From an uncultured Ruminococcus sp. (GTDB lineage: Bacteria; Bacillota; Clostridia; Oscillospirales; CAG-272): a DNA stretch of 5,332 bases. Under the pieces are notes generated by a model. It ran no database searches, was not told where the DNA came from, and was given only the letters and a program-made list of their open reading frames with translations. Positions 1 through 5,277 of this stretch are shown here, in pieces. Location of the stretch: the NCBI GenBank assembly GCA_905202255.1, contig CAJKRH010000073.1, positions 1 to 5,332 of the forward strand, in the 5' to 3' direction. A program made the translations under genes and the position numbers. Numbering within the stretch: the stretch's first letter is position 1; each line of letters begins with the position of its first letter.

Positions 1-22
1 GAAAAAAATTTAATATGGCGGC

Positions 23-56
23 AAAAAAACAACCGTCTGCAAAAATGCAGACGGTT
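23..56 (-). terminator. Intrinsic terminator of the SPFH/zinc-ribbon/TPM/cdd operon
   Basis: Read on the minus strand, a perfect 10-bp stem (AACCGTCTGC at 47-56 pairing with GCAGACGGTT at 31-40) encloses a 6-nt T-rich loop and is followed by G and seven T residues (23-30). It lies 9 bp after the cdd stop codon. This is a classic rho-independent terminator and marks the end of the four-gene unit. On the plus strand only a weak interrupted T-run follows the stem, so action is mainly on minus-strand transcripts. Confidence 0.93.
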
Positions 57-65
57 ATCTTCATT

Positions 66-470
66 TTATTTAAGTGAGCTTGGCGTGAAGCAGAATTTCA
101 GCAGCTCGGAGAGCGTATGGGTTCTGTATCCTTCCCCGTCAGCCACATATATAAGGAAGCTGTCGGGGTCACAGAATTCCGCCATCACCTGACGGCACAC
201 ACCGCATGGATATGCAGGCTCCGATATCCCGTTTTTACCGCCGACTACGGCGACGGAAACAAATTCCCGCTCGCCTTCACTTATTGCCTTGAAAAATGCC
301 GTGCGCTCTGCGCAGTTTGTCGGCGTATAAGCCGCATTTTCTATGTTACAGCCGAGATAGACCTTGCCGGAGGCGGCAAGAAGTGCCGCGCCGACGCGAA
401 ATCCCGAATACGGGGAATAGGATCTTTCTCTTGCTTTCGCCGCAAGAGCGAGTAATTCTTTCGGATTCAT
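66..470 (-). CDS. cdd: Cytidine deaminase (homotetrameric type)
   Basis: The predicted enzyme hydrolytically deaminates cytidine and deoxycytidine to uridine and deoxyuridine in cytosolic pyrimidine salvage. At 134 residues it has the usual length of the short, tetrameric bacterial form. Visible motifs are the substrate-binding NIEN segment (residues 42-45), the zinc/catalytic motif CAE (Cys53 zinc ligand, Glu55 proton shuttle) and PCGVC (residues 88-92, Cys89 and Cys92 as the other two zinc ligands), so the active site is complete. The ATG at 470 is preceded by GAAAGGAG with 6 nt spacing. The gene follows the TPM-domain gene by 31 bp with no promoter or terminator seen between them, so it is probably the last cistron of that operon. 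A pyrimidine-salvage enzyme behind membrane-stress genes is functionally unexpected and may simply be co-transcription. Confidence 0.96.
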   Translation of the reverse strand: MNPKELLALAAKARERSYSPYSGFRVGAALLAASGKVYLGCNIENAAYTPTNCAERTAFFKAISEGEREFVSVAVVGGKNGISEPAYPCGVCRQVMAEFCDPDSFLIYVADGEGYRTHTLSELLKFCFTPSSLK

Positions 471-501
471 GCTTTGCTCCTTTCAGATATTTCGCTATGT
501 A

Positions 502-1284
502 TCAGAAGCTTCCGCCTCTGCCGCCGCGTGAGCTACCGCCACCGCCACCACCGCCGCTGCTGCTCTTGCTTTCGGTTTCAATCTTAACCTTGGTAACAGT
601 GCTGTAGAGGTACATATCGGTCTTTTCGCCGAGCTTGAAGCTGTCTTTCTTGACATAGTTTGCCGCGGCGCGCCCGGGCTTTGCATTATTCATGCCTGCC
701 GCCATGATTCCCGTGGCGATAAGGCTTATCACTATGCTGACGCAGATAATGATTACTTCCTTTTTTACTATATCGGATTTCGTGTCGCCACTATAGTCTC
801 CGTCATCGGGATTGCTGAAATATGCGTTTTTCGCAATGGATTCTATGAATCCCGTAGCGGCGGAGTACCAGTCGCTTTTTTTCAGTCCTTTCAGTGCCGC
901 ATTTTCTATATTATCCATAGCGGAGCTTTTAAGGCTGTTCATTTTTCCTATCTGGCGGATATAATACTGTCTTGATGAGACATCGACCGCAAGAATTATC
1001 GCATCGCTCTTTTGGTCGCAATTGTCGTCATAGAGCGCGTCCGCGCGTTCTGTAAGCTCATCCCGACTGAGTGATGAATCCGCGAAGATAATGCCTACAG
1101 AGGCTTTGTTTTTTTCTGCCGCATCCTTTGCAAGCGCGGTAATTTCGCTTATTTCATCATCAGATAAAATTCCGTCCGCTATATCTATGAGCGGAGCGTT
1201 CCAAAGCCCGCCCGCAAAGCAAGGCAGGCAAAAAAGAATGAGACACGCGGCGAAAATGATAAGAGATAAAATTTTCCTTTTCAT
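502..1284 (-). CDS. TPM-domain membrane protein with Gly-rich tail (YdjH-like)
   Basis: The protein has 260 residues from the chosen start. Residues 1-24 form an N-terminal signal or anchor segment (basic MKRK, then a hydrophobic run ending CFA). Residues about 27-150 match the TPM domain pattern (PLIDIADGILSDDE, then a central SVGIIF strand and SDAIILAVDVSSRQYYI). A second hydrophobic helix spans about 176-197, and the tail (241-260) is serine/glycine-rich with seven consecutive Gly, ending GRGGSF, as is common in this family. The TPM domain would lie outside the cell and the tail inside, by inference. An in-frame upstream start at 1353 would overlap the preceding gene and add 23 atypical residues. 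The ATG at 1284 is preferred because the signal sequence begins there and TGAGGTGG precedes it. That Shine-Dalgarno overlaps the stop codon of the upstream gene (8 nt gap), suggesting translational coupling. It corresponds to B. subtilis YdjH. TPM domains have been described as phosphatase-like or chaperone-like in plants, but no activity is claimed here. Confidence 0.85.
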   Translation of the reverse strand: MKRKILSLIIFAACLILFCLPCFAGGLWNAPLIDIADGILSDDEISEITALAKDAAEKNKASVGIIFADSSLSRDELTERADALYDDNCDQKSDAIILAVDVSSRQYYIRQIGKMNSLKSSAMDNIENAALKGLKKSDWYSAATGFIESIAKNAYFSNPDDGDYSGDTKSDIVKKEVIIICVSIVISLIATGIMAAGMNNAKPGRAAANYVKKDSFKLGEKTDMYLYSTVTKVKIETESKSSSGGGGGGGSSRGGRGGSF

Positions 1285-1292
1285 ACGCCACC

Positions 1293-2378
1293 TCACAAAA
1301 TCAGGATAAGCTGAGCCACGAGAGCCACAGCCGCGGCAATACCTGCCGCCCATGCCGCAAATCTGCCTTTTGATACAGGCAATTTGCCCACAAATTTACC
1401 GGTCTGCCCATTCATGGCAAAGGTATATGTCTTGTCGCGATATTTTGTATTGAGCATATAAACGGGGAAAAGCGCGTATTTTATATCGCCGTTGCTTGTT
1501 TTGATATTGGAGCTTTTTGTCGTCACGCCGGAGTAACCGACCACCGTCGCGCGAAGCTCATCCTCGAGACTCGTGCGAACCCGTTTTGCCGCGCGGGGCG
1601 AACATTCCTCATCGGAAACATCATATCTGTCCGCAAAGAAGCCCGAGAGATATGCCGAGCCGAAATCCACCATTTCATTGTAGTTGAAAGGCTCGAGCGA
1701 ATCCATATATGCATCGTCCATCTTTTCGGAGGCATCGACGGGTATGTTTTCAAAAGCCATTTCGCCGCTTCGGCGCACGAGAAAATGGCTTGTTTTGGTA
1801 TATTGATATTGCCCGCTCCGCCATGACGAAATGCGCGTGGCATCAAAGCTCATTCTTCCGTTTGCCTCGCAGTCGAAAAGCCAGAAAGGAACATAAATTC
1901 CCGTTATCTTATCGATATTGTTTTCCTCGCGGAACATTTTCGGGAGCAGAACCTTGCCCTTGTAAAATTTCTTCAGCGCATCCTTTGCCGCCTGCTTGTC
2001 AAGCTTGAACGGAATGACATAATCGGGACGGAGCAAGCCGTCGATACGCTGTTTTATTATCACGGGATTGCCGCAATACGGGCATTCCGTAGCCGCCATG
2101 GTGTCATCACCCGTTATCGCCGCGCCGCAGGACTGACAGATAAATTCCGTCGTTTCTTCGCCCGTTTCGTGTCTCTCATATCTGCCCCATTTCGCATCGG
2201 ACTTCTCTTCCGCTTCCTTTTCAATCTCGGAAAGCTGCTCGAGCTGCTCCACGGAGAATTTATTGTCGCAGTATTCGCAGACCATTTCTCCCGTTTTGCT
2301 GTCATATTTCAGTCCCGCATTGCAACACGGACATTTATATTCGATAACGGTTTTATCGCTTGTTTCAGCCAATTTCAT
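1293..2378 (-). CDS. Double zinc-ribbon protein with C-terminal membrane helix (YdjG-like)
   Basis: The protein has 361 residues. Two TFIIB-type zinc ribbons are visible: Cys16/Cys19 with Cys34/Cys37, and Cys81/Cys84 with Cys99/Cys102 (CQSC and CPYCG). They are separated by an acidic, probably helical linker (about 44-75). A long middle domain follows, with the family's PDYVIPFKLD (about 117-126) and GIYVPFWLFDC stretches, then a single hydrophobic helix at about 340-361 that ends at the C-terminus, so the bulk should be cytosolic and tail-anchored. Databases tend to label such proteins 'TFIIB-type zinc ribbon-containing', but nothing indicates a transcription role. It matches B. subtilis YdjG, which together with YdjH recruits the SPFH protein YdjI to the membrane. 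The ATG at 2378 has GGAGG only 2 nt upstream, a tight spacing, but no later Met would keep the first ribbon. It starts 36 bp after the SPFH gene. Confidence 0.87.
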   Translation of the reverse strand: MKLAETSDKTVIEYKCPCCNAGLKYDSKTGEMVCEYCDNKFSVEQLEQLSEIEKEAEEKSDAKWGRYERHETGEETTEFICQSCGAAITGDDTMAATECPYCGNPVIIKQRIDGLLRPDYVIPFKLDKQAAKDALKKFYKGKVLLPKMFREENNIDKITGIYVPFWLFDCEANGRMSFDATRISSWRSGQYQYTKTSHFLVRRSGEMAFENIPVDASEKMDDAYMDSLEPFNYNEMVDFGSAYLSGFFADRYDVSDEECSPRAAKRVRTSLEDELRATVVGYSGVTTKSSNIKTSNGDIKYALFPVYMLNTKYRDKTYTFAMNGQTGKFVGKLPVSKGRFAAWAAGIAAAVALVAQLILIL

Positions 2379-2414
2379 TCCCTCCGTTATGTGAATTTTC
2401 GTGGATTTCCCGTA

Positions 2415-3755
2415 TTATTTTGCGTCGCTCTCGTCAAAGGGGTCGCCGCATTCGGGACAGAACTTCGGAGGCTTTGACGGATCCTCAGGCTCCCAGCCGC
2501 ATTTGTCACAGCGGTAAACCTTTGCTCCGCTCGGGCGCTTTGCGCCGCACTCCGCGCAGAATTTGCCCTTGTTTAAAGCACCGCACTCCGTGCAATACCA
2601 GCCGGCTTCGGCGGGCTTCGCCTTGCCGCATTCATGGCAGAACTTTCCTGTGTTTTCCGCGCCGCATTCGCATTTCCATGTGCCTGCCGCCTTAGCCGCA
2701 TCAGCCGTCTTTTTTTCTTCCGCCGCTTTTGCCGCCTGCTGTTTTGCGCTCATCTCATAGAGATTGCCTGCGTTTATACCGCCTGCACCCTGAGCCATAT
2801 TCATGCCGGCAAAAGCCATGAAAGCACCGCCGCTTCCCTGATTTTTAGCCGCATCCTGCATAGCCTGCGCCTGCGCACCGGAAAGAACAGCCGCCGCCAT
2901 TCCGGGGTCTCGGAGAACAGCACTCTTCTGATACTGCTTGATCATATTTTCGTCTTCTTCCGAAGCCGTAACGGAATTTACGCCGAAGGAATAAACCTTG
3001 ATACCGCGAAGCTCCGTCCACTTTTTGGAGAGGACTTCATTGAGCGCATCGGCTATCTCGACAGTATGACCGGGAAGCGCACTGTAGCGCACGCCCATCT
3101 CGGAAATCTTCGCAAAAGCGGGCTGGAGTGCCGTGAGGAGCTCTGTTTTCAGCATGCTGTCAATTCTGTCTCTCGTATATGTGTCTGTGACATTGCCCGA
3201 AACATTCTTATAGAAAAGAAGCGGGTCTACTATCTTATATGAATATTCGCCGTTGCAACGGATGGAGATATCGACATCGAGTCCGATATTCTTATCCACC
3301 ACGCGGAAGGGAACAGGGCTTGCCGTGCCGTATTTATTGCCCGTAATTTCCTTTGTATTGAAATAATAAACTCTCTGATCCTTGCCTGTGTCGCCGCCGT
3401 ATGTAAATCTTCTGCCTATGGTCTTGAAGGTATCGAGTATACTCTTGCCGAGACTGCCTGTGAAAAGGCTCGGCTCCGTGGATTTGTCATATGTGAATTC
3501 GCCCGCCTCGGCGCAGAATTCGACAACCTCGCCCTGTGAAACGATAATCATGCACTGACCTTCGTTTACGGCGATACCCGAGCCGTTTGAAATGATATTT
3601 TCTTCACCCTTTGTATTGGAGGAACGGCGCGAGGTACGCTTCTGACCCTTTGCCACGAGAACATTCTCGGAAAGCGCATCACAATAGAAAAATTCCTTCC
3701 ACTGGTCTGCCATCGTTCCGCCGACGGCGCCTGCAAATGCTTTGATAAGTCCCAT
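2415..3755 (-). CDS. SPFH/band-7 protein with three C-terminal zinc ribbons (YdjI-like)
   Basis: The protein has 446 residues. The N-terminus MGLIKAFAGAVGGTMADQW leads into an SPFH (band-7) domain over about residues 20-275. It belongs to the branch once mislabelled 'virion core protein' (Pfam Band_7_1) and related to B. subtilis YdjI. An Ala/Gly/Met/Gln-rich low-complexity region follows (about 290-355), then three zinc ribbons: Cys362/364/373/376, Cys388/391/400/403 and Cys416/419/433/436. The first has CxC instead of CxxC in its first knuckle. Ribbons one and two share a W-x-C...GKFC.ECG pattern and look like an internal duplication. No signal peptide or strong membrane helix is seen, so membrane attachment is probably through the SPFH domain and partner proteins. 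In B. subtilis, YdjI localises PspA to the membrane and depends on YdjG and YdjH, which matches the next two genes here. The ATG at 3755 has AAAAGGAGA 8 nt upstream. It is the first gene of the operon. Confidence 0.9.
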   Translation of the reverse strand: MGLIKAFAGAVGGTMADQWKEFFYCDALSENVLVAKGQKRTSRRSSNTKGEENIISNGSGIAVNEGQCMIIVSQGEVVEFCAEAGEFTYDKSTEPSLFTGSLGKSILDTFKTIGRRFTYGGDTGKDQRVYYFNTKEITGNKYGTASPVPFRVVDKNIGLDVDISIRCNGEYSYKIVDPLLFYKNVSGNVTDTYTRDRIDSMLKTELLTALQPAFAKISEMGVRYSALPGHTVEIADALNEVLSKKWTELRGIKVYSFGVNSVTASEEDENMIKQYQKSAVLRDPGMAAAVLSGAQAQAMQDAAKNQGSGGAFMAFAGMNMAQGAGGINAGNLYEMSAKQQAAKAAEEKKTADAAKAAGTWKCECGAENTGKFCHECGKAKPAEAGWYCTECGALNKGKFCAECGAKRPSGAKVYRCDKCGWEPEDPSKPPKFCPECGDPFDESDAK

Positions 3756-3782
3756 AGTAAAAATCTCCTTTTATTTTATATT

Positions 3783-3798
3783 TATCGCCCACGCGATA
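3783..3798 (-). promoter_or_regulatory. Small hairpin in the 5' leader of the SPFH operon
   Basis: A 6-bp stem, TATCGC/GCGATA, with a 4-nt loop lies between the predicted transcription start (about 3811) and the ribosome binding site (3764-3772). It is the only GC-containing structure in an otherwise AT-rich leader and could stabilise the 5' end of the mRNA. It matches no riboswitch I recognise. It may be chance. Confidence 0.22.
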
Positions 3799-3817
3799 TG
3801 TAATATAATTTTATTAT

Positions 3818-3846
3818 ATTATATCATGCTTTTATTATTATTGCAA
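3818..3846 (-). promoter_or_regulatory. Sigma-A-type promoter of the SPFH/zinc-ribbon/TPM/cdd operon
   Basis: On the minus strand, TTGCAA (3841-3846) and a perfect TATAAT (3818-3823) are separated by exactly 17 bp. Long T/A-rich tracts upstream (3851-3879) could act as an UP element. The start point would fall near 3811, giving a leader of about 55 nt. The -10 overlaps an 8-bp AT-only inverted repeat (TAATATAA 3801-3808 / TTATATTA 3814-3821), which may be an operator or just composition. No PspF/sigma-54 or LiaR-type element is recognised. Confidence 0.72.
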
Positions 3847-3887
3847 TAAAAAAGTAAAAAAAGCGCTTGTAACTTTTTTCTCGTATT

Positions 3888-3923
3888 AAAACAAATCTCC
3901 CGTGCTTCCGGCAAGGGAGATTT
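3888..3923 (-). terminator. Intrinsic terminator of the XRE regulator gene
   Basis: On the minus strand a 9-bp stem (AAATCTCCC at 3915-3923 with GGGAGATTT at 3893-3901) is extended inside by three more pairs around a 5-nt loop, and is followed by G-TTTT-AAT. It starts 24 bp after the regulator's stop codon and ends about 40 bp before the -35 of the next operon. It should insulate the SPFH operon from regulator transcription. The T-run is short, so read-through is possible. Confidence 0.7.
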
Positions 3924-3947
3924 TGAGATTTACGGCTTTCCGGCGCA

Positions 3948-4259
3948 TTACTTCGGCTCATTCAGCCTATACATCATTTTCAGCACAAACCGCTTGTCGG
4001 ACTCGGAGAGCTTTTCAAATTCGGAAACGGCTTCCGACAGTTCCACGGATTGCGCACTGCCCTCGTCCTCGCGAAAAAATTCAGACATTGTAATTCCGAA
4101 AGCATTGCATATCCATTCAAGCGTCGTTATCGACGGAAGCGTCTCTCTGTTGAACATATTTGTCAGGGTTGATTGCGGTATTCCGGATTCAACAGACAGG
4201 CGATAAACCGACCAGTTTCTATCAATTCTCATCTTGTTTATTTTTTTCAACACATTCAT
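3948..4259 (-). CDS. XRE-family helix-turn-helix transcriptional regulator
   Basis: A 103-residue protein with a single Cro/CI-type DNA-binding domain at about residues 3-62. The helix-turn-helix is at about 17-36: SVYRLSVESGI as the first helix and turn, PQSTLTNMF as the recognition helix. It is followed by the typical LPSITTLEWICNAFGITMSEFF closing segment. The C-terminal 40 residues are charged and probably helical, and may serve for dimerisation; no sensor domain is seen. A TTG at 4265 could add two residues, but GGAG (4268-4271) is only 2 nt from it and 8 nt from the ATG at 4259, so the ATG is chosen. It is transcribed divergently from the patatin-like phospholipase gene, and the shared intergenic region holds several dyads. 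By inference it represses the phospholipase gene and perhaps itself. It is only a presumed repressor; an activator cannot be ruled out. Confidence 0.88.
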   Translation of the reverse strand: MNVLKKINKMRIDRNWSVYRLSVESGIPQSTLTNMFNRETLPSITTLEWICNAFGITMSEFFREDEGSAQSVELSEAVSEFEKLSESDKRFVLKMMYRLNEPK

Positions 4260-4290
4260 ACGCAATTCTCCAATTTTTCTTTACATTATT

Positions 4291-4325
4291 ATTATAATTA
4301 TATTTGTAATAAAAAAAATTACCCA
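4291..4325 (-). promoter_or_regulatory. Candidate promoter of the XRE regulator gene
   Basis: Two overlapping TATAAT boxes lie on the minus strand at 4297-4302 and 4291-4296. The first has TGGGTA (4320-4325) 17 bp upstream as a weak -35, inside the palindrome 4321-4332. The second has only ATTTTT at the right distance but shares the TATAAT-N4-ATGTAAAG layout of the opposite promoter. Starts would fall near 4284-4290, leaving a leader of about 25-30 nt. The absence of a good -35 suggests a weak promoter. A third TATAAT on this strand at 4340-4345 lacks a usable -35. Confidence 0.42.
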
Positions 4326-4332
4326 TATGGGT
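4321..4332. promoter_or_regulatory. Perfect 12-bp palindrome, candidate operator 1
   Basis: ACCCATATGGGT is a perfect palindrome centred at 4326.5. Its last base is the first base of the phospholipase -35 box (TTGACA 4332-4337), and it covers the weak -35 of the regulator gene, so a bound dimer would obstruct both promoters. Size and placement suit an XRE dimer. It is GC-containing within very AT-rich DNA, which makes chance less likely. Confidence 0.55.
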
Positions 4333-4360
4333 TGACATTATTATACATATGTGATATAAT
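4332..4360 (+). promoter_or_regulatory. Consensus extended -10 promoter of the phospholipase gene
   Basis: TTGACA (4332-4337), a 17-bp spacer and TATAAT (4355-4360) match the sigma-A consensus at every position. TG one base before the -10 (4352-4353) also gives an extended -10. The predicted start is near 4367, with a leader of about 43 nt that contains GGAGG (4400-4404) 5 nt before the ATG. A promoter this close to consensus normally needs repression, which agrees with the adjacent dyads. Confidence 0.88.
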
Positions 4361-4361
4361 G
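4336..4361. promoter_or_regulatory. 26-bp imperfect dyad over the phospholipase promoter, candidate operator 2
   Basis: The arms CATTAT (4336-4341) and ATAATG (4356-4361) and the core ACATATGT (4345-4352) share one centre at 4348.5; 10 of 13 pairs match. The dyad spans from the -35 to the -10 of the phospholipase promoter. Its CATATG core (4346-4351) is 22 bp from the CATATG core of the first palindrome (4324-4329), about two helical turns, so two dimers could bind on the same face of the DNA. Confidence 0.48.
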
Positions 4362-4409
4362 CAAATGTAAAGTAAATTTTTGCCGAAAAAGTGAGAATCG
4401 GAGGTCAAA

Positions 4410-5258
4410 ATGAAAATCGGTGTAGTGCTTGCCGGCGGAATGAGCAAGGGTTTTTATGAAATCGGTTGTCTGAATGCGATTTTTGATTTTTTCGGCAAAG
4501 AAAATATAGAATGCATCAGCGCATCATCTATAGGCGCGCTTACTGCGTATGCGGGAGTTACCGGACAAAACGAATACCTCATCAATGCATTAAAAGATAT
4601 CGATGTCCGAAAATCGGGAAGCTTTTTTCCGCCGCTTTCCGGAAAAGCCGACCTGATACAAAAAATAAGAGGAATTGTGCTCGAGGATAATTCCGGACTT
4701 CCCCAAATGTATATTACCGTATGGAATTATACCGAGAAAAAGGTCGAGTATGTCCCACTGCATAATCTCACGAAAAAAGAGATTCAGAATTACCTTTGCG
4801 CAGCCGTTGCGATACCGGTTTTCAATAAGGGAGTAAAGATAAACGGCTCTACAATGTTTGACGGTGCGCTTATAGACAATATTCCTGTTTTTCCTCTTTT
4901 GAAAAAAGACCTTGACTTTGTATTCTGCATATATTTTGATTTCAAAAATTATATTTTTGAGGATGGACAGTTTGACAGGAAGATAATAAAACTTTATGAC
5001 TTCCCTTTTCAAAAAAGGTGGGACGGCTTGGTTTTTGACCCGAACCGTGTAGACGAAATGGCTGAATACGGCTACGACTACACAAGCAGGATAATAAAAT
5101 CGATTTTTTCTTCTGCGGAAAAAGATATAATTGAGCGCAATATCAGAAATATGAACGAGCAAGCAGGCGCCGCAAAAAGCAGACGGTTCACAAGCGATAT
5201 AATATTGACAAATCTCAACAAGGTAACGCGCCGTTTCGCAAAGAGAAAAATTTTATGA
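4410..5258 (+). CDS. Patatin-like phospholipase
   Basis: A 282-residue patatin-fold acyl hydrolase, predicted to cleave acyl chains from membrane phospholipids by a Ser-Asp dyad. Visible elements are the glycine-rich oxyanion-hole loop GGMSKG (residues 9-14), the nucleophile elbow ASSIG (38-42) with Ser40, and the DGA motif with Asp151 in FDGALIDNIPV (150-160). All catalytic parts are present. The elbow begins with Ala instead of the usual Gly of GxSxG, a deviation from the canonical motif. No signal peptide or membrane helix is seen, so it is probably cytosolic. The C-terminus (about 255-282) is basic and could contact anionic lipid. The ATG at 4410 has GGAGG 5 nt upstream. It stands alone, divergent from an XRE regulator, with its own near-consensus promoter. 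Base composition is visibly AT-richer than in the operon to the left. Patatin lipases are known both as housekeeping lipid enzymes and as cell-killing effectors in anti-phage systems (for example CapV in CBASS), but no cyclase or other defence partner is in the window, so the role is open. Confidence 0.92.
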   Translation: MKIGVVLAGGMSKGFYEIGCLNAIFDFFGKENIECISASSIGALTAYAGVTGQNEYLINALKDIDVRKSGSFFPPLSGKADLIQKIRGIVLEDNSGLPQMYITVWNYTEKKVEYVPLHNLTKKEIQNYLCAAVAIPVFNKGVKINGSTMFDGALIDNIPVFPLLKKDLDFVFCIYFDFKNYIFEDGQFDRKIIKLYDFPFQKRWDGLVFDPNRVDEMAEYGYDYTSRIIKSIFSSAEKDIIERNIRNMNEQAGAAKSRRFTSDIILTNLNKVTRRFAKRKIL

Positions 5259-5277
5259 TATTTCATTTTTGAAATAT
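5258..5277 (+). terminator. Weak AT-rich hairpin after the phospholipase gene
   Basis: ATATTTC (5258-5264) pairs with GAAATAT (5271-5277) around a 6-nt loop, starting in the stop codon. There is no T-run after the stem and little GC in it, so it is a poor intrinsic terminator. It may stabilise the 3' end of the mRNA, or be chance. Confidence 0.25.

Larger units (their letters stand above)
4279..4372. repeat. Inverted ATGTAAAG pair placed identically after both divergent -10 boxes
   Basis: ATGTAAAG occurs on the plus strand at 4365-4372 and on the minus strand at 4279-4286. In both cases it begins exactly 4 nt after a TATAAT (plus 4355-4360; minus 4291-4296). The pair is therefore symmetric about 4325.5, within 1 bp of the centre of the 12-bp palindrome at 4321-4332. 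It covers the predicted start points of both transcripts. It may be a shared operator half-site or initial-transcribed sequence; chance in AT-rich DNA cannot be excluded. Confidence 0.5.

Noticed and set aside
1285..1353. In-frame upstream extension of the TPM-domain protein to an ATG at 1353.
   Set aside because: It would overlap the end of the zinc-ribbon gene by about 60 bp, the added residues hide the signal sequence, and a good ribosome binding site precedes the ATG at 1284.
2634..3242. Long open frame on the plus strand opposite the SPFH gene (202 codons).
   Set aside because: It is the complement of a clearly recognised coding gene, has no domain-like pattern and many Cys/Arg/Ser residues typical of a shadow frame.
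3783..3798. Riboswitch in the leader of the SPFH operon.
   Set aside because: The leader is only about 55 nt, with one 6-bp hairpin and no conserved aptamer elements that I recognise.
3857..3879. AAAAAAG/CTTTTTT inverted repeat upstream of the SPFH promoter as a further terminator.
   Set aside because: The stem is almost all A-T with a 9-nt loop; it is better read as A/T tracts upstream of the promoter.
4260..4265. TTG start for the XRE regulator two codons upstream of the ATG.
   Set aside because: The GGAG is only 2 nt from the TTG but 8 nt from the ATG at 4259.
4590..5162. Open frame of 190 codons on the minus strand inside the phospholipase gene.
   Set aside because: The plus strand carries all patatin motifs with a promoter and ribosome binding site; the minus frame has none.
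5179..5188. GCAGACGGTT in the phospholipase gene repeats one arm of the terminator at 47-56.
   Set aside because: It is a single 10-mer within coding sequence without the second arm; most likely chance.
3948..5258. Complete CBASS-type defence system around the patatin gene.
   Set aside because: No nucleotide cyclase, sensor or accessory protein is present in the window; a patatin domain alone is not enough.
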